This document shows positions 28,943 through 32,863 of a stretch of 32,863 nucleotides of DNA, one piece after another. The notes under the pieces were generated by a model. The model searched no databases, was not told where the DNA came from, and saw only the letters and a program-made list of their open reading frames with translations. This DNA comes from Candidatus Omnitrophota bacterium. GTDB lineage: Bacteria > Omnitrophota > Gorgyraeia > Gygaellales > Profunditerraquicolaceae. Every line of letters starts with the position of its first letter. Positions within the stretch are counted from its first letter, which is position 1. A program made the position numbers and the translations under genes. The DNA lies in assembly GCA_016867005.1 (NCBI GenBank), contig VGKM01000003.1, positions 1 to 32,863 of the forward strand, given 5' to 3'.

Positions 28943-30282
28943 AAGAAATACTTTTTGCTACCAAGGGAAAACTGATCAAGCCGGTAAAGGATTTTAGCAT
29001 ACGGTCATTTTCTACCGATTCCCGTTCGATTAAGAAAAACGATGCTTTTATTGCTTTAAAAGGCGATAAGTTTGACGGGCATTTGTTTATCCGGGAAGCG
29101 CTTAAGAAAGGCGCAAGCTGTATTATTGTTCAGTCATCAGCTTTCAGCTTTCAGCTGCCAGCTAAAATTCCTTTTATTATCGTTAAAGATACTGCAAAGG
29201 CATTGGGCGACCTGGCGCGGTTTAACAGGCTTAAATTTAATATTCCGATCATTGCCGTAACCGGGTCCAACGGAAAAACAACTGCCAAGGAAATGATCGC
29301 CTGTGTTTTATCCGGAAAATTCAAAGTTTTAAAAAACGAAGGGACAAAGAACAACCATATCGGCCTGCCGCAGGCACTATGTAAACTCGATGCCAGTTAT
29401 CAGGTAGGCGTTTTAGAATTAGGGGCGAACCACTTCGGAGAAATCAAATATCTGGCAGGGATATTGCGGCCGAATATCGGGTTGATCACCAATATCGGGC
29501 CGTCGCACCTGGAGAATTTTTCCAGCCTTAGCGGAGTCTTTAAGGAAAAAAGTTCATTAATGGCGTCGCTTATCAGCCCGCATATCGGGGTGCTTAACCA
29601 GGATGATGCATTTTTAAGAAAGATACCCGGCAGAGAAAAGCTTAAGCCGTTCATTTTTGGTTTTGGGATTGACAGGAAAAGCGATTTTACCGCTTCCGAT
29701 ATCAGGGCAAGCGGCGACAAAATATCTTTTTTGGTCAAAGGCAATAAATTCACCCTTTGTAATTTCGCCAGGCACAATATTTATAATGCAATGGCTGCAA
29801 TTGCAATCGGCAGGATTTTCGGCTTAAGCTACCGGCAGATAAGCCAGAGATTAGCCGGGTTTTCTTCTCCGAAAGGGCGGTTCAATATCTTTGAGCTATC
29901 CGGTGCCACATTTATCGACGATACTTATAATTCTAATCCGTTCTCATTCAGGGCGGCCCTGGAGGCGCTGGAGAATTATAAGAAAAGCGGCAGGAAGATC
30001 GTGGTTATGGGTGATATGCTTGAGCTGGGAGCCGATAAAGAATCATTCCACCGTAAGGCGCTTATTGATGCGGCGCGCGTTTCTGATTGCATTATTACTG
30101 TCGGCCCGCTTTCAAAAATAGCCGCAGAGGCAGCCCAGAAGGCCGGGGCCGGCAATATCTTTACCTGTTTTGACCCGCACCAGGCGCGGGACGTCCTGTT
30201 TAACCAGGTTTATCCGCGCAAAAACGATGTCGTTTTAGTCAAGGGCTCCCGGTCGATGCGAATGGAAGGAGTTTTTATTTAA
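28930..30282 (+). CDS. murF: UDP-MurNAc-pentapeptide synthetase MurF
   Basis: AVTGSNGKTTAKEMIACVL, NNHIGLP, DDTYNSNPFSFRAALE; overlaps murE by 13 nt. Confidence 0.95.
   Translation: MFTIKEILFATKGKLIKPVKDFSIRSFSTDSRSIKKNDAFIALKGDKFDGHLFIREALKKGASCIIVQSSAFSFQLPAKIPFIIVKDTAKALGDLARFNRLKFNIPIIAVTGSNGKTTAKEMIACVLSGKFKVLKNEGTKNNHIGLPQALCKLDASYQVGVLELGANHFGEIKYLAGILRPNIGLITNIGPSHLENFSSLSGVFKEKSSLMASLISPHIGVLNQDDAFLRKIPGREKLKPFIFGFGIDRKSDFTASDIRASGDKISFLVKGNKFTLCNFARHNIYNAMAAIAIGRIFGLSYRQISQRLAGFSSPKGRFNIFELSGATFIDDTYNSNPFSFRAALEALENYKKSGRKIVVMGDMLELGADKESFHRKALIDAARVSDCIITVGPLSKIAAEAAQKAGAGNIFTCFDPHQARDVLFNQVYPRKNDVVLVKGSRSMRMEGVFI
29138..29163 (+). repeat. Short 7-nt tandem repeat inside murF
   Basis: CAGCTTT-CAGCTTT-CAGCTGC-CAGCT encoding part of SAFSFQLPA. 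Confidence 0.6.
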
Positions 30283-30284
30283 GC

Positions 30285-31373
30285 ATGCTGTATCATTTTT
30301 TATACCCGCTGCATGAAGCAGTATCATTTTTGAATATCTTCCAGTATATTACTTTCCGTAGTGCAATGGCGGCCATCACCGCATTTTTGCTCAGCCTGAT
30401 CTTCGGCCCCGTGATTATAAATAAACTGAAGGCCTTAAAGATAAGGGACAAAATCACCAAGGGTGACAGCGTAGAATTAGATAAATTACACAGTTATAAA
30501 CGCGATACCCCGACTATGGGCGGGATACTGATTTTGTCCGCGGTGATCATTTCGGCTTGTTTATGGGCGGACCTTTCTAATAAATACATATTGCTAGGCC
30601 TTTTTGTGCTGGCCTGGCTCGGCCTGACAGGGTTTATCGACGATTACCTGAAACTGGTAAAGAACAAATCCAAGGGCCTGACTGTTGCATCAAAATTTAC
30701 CAGCCAGCTGATACTCGGCCTTTTGATCGGTGTTATTTTATTTATGGACCCGGAGTATAATTCAAGGCTGGATATCCCTTTTTTAAAGGGTGTATCCGTT
30801 GACCTGGGATTGTTTCTTATTTTATTTGTGATCATAGTGCTTACAGGTACTTCCAATGCCGTTAACCTCACCGACGGCCTTGACGGACTGGCTATCGGCT
30901 GCGTGATCATGGTCAGCATAGCTTTCAGCGTGTTAAGTTATGTTTCAGGCAATATTAAATTTAGTGATTATTTATTGATCCCATACATAAAAGGGGCAGG
31001 AGAGCTGGCCGTATTCTGTTCTGCTATTTTGGGAGCGGGCCTGGGGTTTCTGTGGTTCAATTGTTTTCCTGCGTCAGTTTTTATGGGGGATGTCGGCTCA
31101 CTGGCATTGGGAGGCGCTTTGGGGATGGTAGCTTTGTTGATTAAAAAAGAATTACTCCTTATGATTGTCGGGGGAATTTTTGTCGTAGAGGCGCTTTCAG
31201 TAATCCTGCAGGTAACATCTTTCCGTTTTTTGAAAAGGCGTATCTTTAAGATCGCGCCGCTGCATCATCATTTTCAGTTTCTTAACTGGCCGGAAAGCAA
31301 GATAATCGTAAGGTTCTGGATCATCGCCGGGCTCCTGGCACTTTTTACAATAATCACACTGAAGATCAGGTAA
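30285..31373 (+). CDS. mraY: Phospho-MurNAc-pentapeptide transferase MraY
   Basis: DTPTMGGILIL, GFIDDYLKLVKNKSKGL, NAVNLTDGLDGLA, FMGDVGSLALGG, APLHHHFQ. Confidence 0.97.
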   Translation: MLYHFLYPLHEAVSFLNIFQYITFRSAMAAITAFLLSLIFGPVIINKLKALKIRDKITKGDSVELDKLHSYKRDTPTMGGILILSAVIISACLWADLSNKYILLGLFVLAWLGLTGFIDDYLKLVKNKSKGLTVASKFTSQLILGLLIGVILFMDPEYNSRLDIPFLKGVSVDLGLFLILFVIIVLTGTSNAVNLTDGLDGLAIGCVIMVSIAFSVLSYVSGNIKFSDYLLIPYIKGAGELAVFCSAILGAGLGFLWFNCFPASVFMGDVGSLALGGALGMVALLIKKELLLMIVGGIFVVEALSVILQVTSFRFLKRRIFKIAPLHHHFQFLNWPESKIIVRFWIIAGLLALFTIITLKIR

Positions 31374-31379
31374 ATTTCT

Positions 31380-32648
31380 ATGCGCAATCATGATTATTTC
31401 AGGGGGAAAAGCGTAACAGTCGTCGGGCTGGCAAGAAGCGGATTAAGCTGCGCTAATCTTTTATTTGACTTGGGAGCAAAGGTCAGCGTGACAGATAGCC
31501 AGGATAATGCAATCACCCGTCAGAATGCCTCGAAATTAAGATCAAAAGAAATAAAGGCCGAGCTGGGGGCGCACACCTATGAATTTATAAAAGGGCGAGA
31601 CCTGGTTGTTATTTCTCCCGGGGTCCCGGATTCGGCGCCGCCCATTGCCTGGGCAGGAGATTTGAAGGTCCCGGTTAAAAGCGAGATAGAGATCGGTTCA
31701 ATTGTATGCCCCGCTACCATTATTGCGGTAACGGGTTCTTGCGGCAAGACCACTGTCACTACTTTAATCGGTAAAATCCTTGAAGCAGAGGGCAGGAGGG
31801 TGTTTACCTGCGGCAACATCGGCAATCCTTTTTGCGGAGAAATACAGGATATGCGGGAAGGCGATTTTGTGGCCTTGGAGGTCAGTTCATTTCAGCTGGA
31901 ACATATTGTTTCTTTTAAGCCGAAAGCAGCGCTGATCTTGAATTTCAGCCGCAACCACCTGGACAGGTATAATAATATGGAAGAATATATTACAGCCAAG
32001 AAGCGCATTTTTATGAATCAGGATGAGGGCGATTTCCTGGTTTTAAACAAAGAGGATAAGCTTTCCGGAAAAATAGCCGCTGAAGCTAAAGCGAAAGTTA
32101 TATTTTTTTCCCGCACCAGCAGGCTTACTTCAAACCAGGCAGCAGTGGCGGCTATAGGCGGGATATTCGGCATAAAAGAAGAAACCTGCCAAAAGGTATT
32201 CTCTGAATTTAAAGGGCTGGAACACCGGTTTGAATTTGTTGCAGAGATCAACAGAGTAAAGTTTATTAACGACTCCAAGGCAACAACGGTCGAGTCATGT
32301 AAAATGGCGCTGGAGAACTTATCTTCTCCTGTGATCTTGATTGCAGGGGGCAGGCATAAAGGGCTTGATTACAGCGGCCTGCTTTCGTCTGCGCGGGGAA
32401 AGGTCAAGGTCGCGATCTTGATCGGAGAAGCAAGGCAGAATATAAGAGAAGCTTTTAAAGAAGAGCTTCCTTTGGAGGAAGCAAATACCCTGGAAGAGGC
32501 AGTGGGAAAGGCCTATAGAAATGCGAAAGCCGGGGATTCCGTATTATTATCTCCGATGTGCTCGAGTTTTGATATGTTTTCAAGCTACGAGGAAAGAGGC
32601 AGGGCCTTTAAAAAGGCAGTTAATGATTTGTTGATAGAAGAGGGCTGA
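31380..32648 (+). CDS. murD: UDP-MurNAc-L-alanine:D-glutamate ligase MurD
   Basis: VTVVGLARSGLSCANLLFDLGAKVSVTDSQ, AVTGSCGKTTVTTLIG, NFSRNHLDRY. Confidence 0.96.
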   Translation: MRNHDYFRGKSVTVVGLARSGLSCANLLFDLGAKVSVTDSQDNAITRQNASKLRSKEIKAELGAHTYEFIKGRDLVVISPGVPDSAPPIAWAGDLKVPVKSEIEIGSIVCPATIIAVTGSCGKTTVTTLIGKILEAEGRRVFTCGNIGNPFCGEIQDMREGDFVALEVSSFQLEHIVSFKPKAALILNFSRNHLDRYNNMEEYITAKKRIFMNQDEGDFLVLNKEDKLSGKIAAEAKAKVIFFSRTSRLTSNQAAVAAIGGIFGIKEETCQKVFSEFKGLEHRFEFVAEINRVKFINDSKATTVESCKMALENLSSPVILIAGGRHKGLDYSGLLSSARGKVKVAILIGEARQNIREAFKEELPLEEANTLEEAVGKAYRNAKAGDSVLLSPMCSSFDMFSSYEERGRAFKKAVNDLLIEEG

Positions 32649-32649
32649 T

Positions 32650-32863
32650 ATGCTGCGTACCATCCGGATAAACCTGTTTATTGTAACCGTGATCCTGATC
32701 TGTATCGGGGTCGTAATGATTTTCAGCGCTTCGAGTATTTATACATGGGAAAGGTACAAAGACAGTTTTTTCTTTTTAAAGAGGCACCTTTTGTTCCTTC
32801 TGATCGGTTCTGTCCTGACTTTTCTGGCTATGGCAATCGATTACCGCATACTGCGTAAATTTG
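32650..32863 (+). CDS. ftsW: FtsW/SEDS glycosyltransferase, truncated by window end
   Basis: Translation MLRTIRINLFIVTVILICIGVVMIFSASSIYTWERYKDSFFFLKRHLLFLLIGSVLTFLAMAIDYRILRKF. Confidence 0.9.
   Translation, partial: MLRTIRINLFIVTVILICIGVVMIFSASSIYTWERYKDSFFFLKRHLLFLLIGSVLTFLAMAIDYRILRKF

Overview
All credible genes in this 32.9 kb window lie on the + strand. I read it as three blocks: (1) a truncated tRNA-Pro(CGG) and a degenerate paired-hairpin repeat; (2) a type IV pilus / type II secretion-like locus; (3) a housekeeping block running into a canonical dcw cluster. The pilus locus (about 147-15050) contains a CHASE-PAS-HisKA sensor kinase, a CheY-like regulator, PilB/GspE, a small membrane protein, PilC/GspF, six prepilin-like proteins, a TMTC-like GT-C/TPR membrane protein, PilM with a fused PilN, PilO and a PilP/GspC-like protein. 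The later block contains acyP, a phosphoesterase, ligA, a lipoprotein, an MBL hydrolase, xerD/C, cca, rbfA, nrnA, ribF, then mraZ-rsmH-ftsL-ftsI-murE-murF-mraY-murD-ftsW. Gene order and an inferred meso-DAP type MurE suggest a Gram-negative, uncultivated-type bacterium. Omnitrophota is my guess and is unverified. The most interesting part is the hybrid pilus/T2SS locus: a PilM-PilN fusion with the INLLP motif in cis and an apparent 1-nt frameshift, a GspK-like prepilin lacking Glu5 with a long beta-rich passenger, an embedded TMTC-like glycosyltransferase, a kinase ending in a degenerate GGDEF domain, and several candidate RNA or promoter elements. No CRISPR array, transposase or phage genes were seen. 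Family calls come from motif recognition only; no searches were run.
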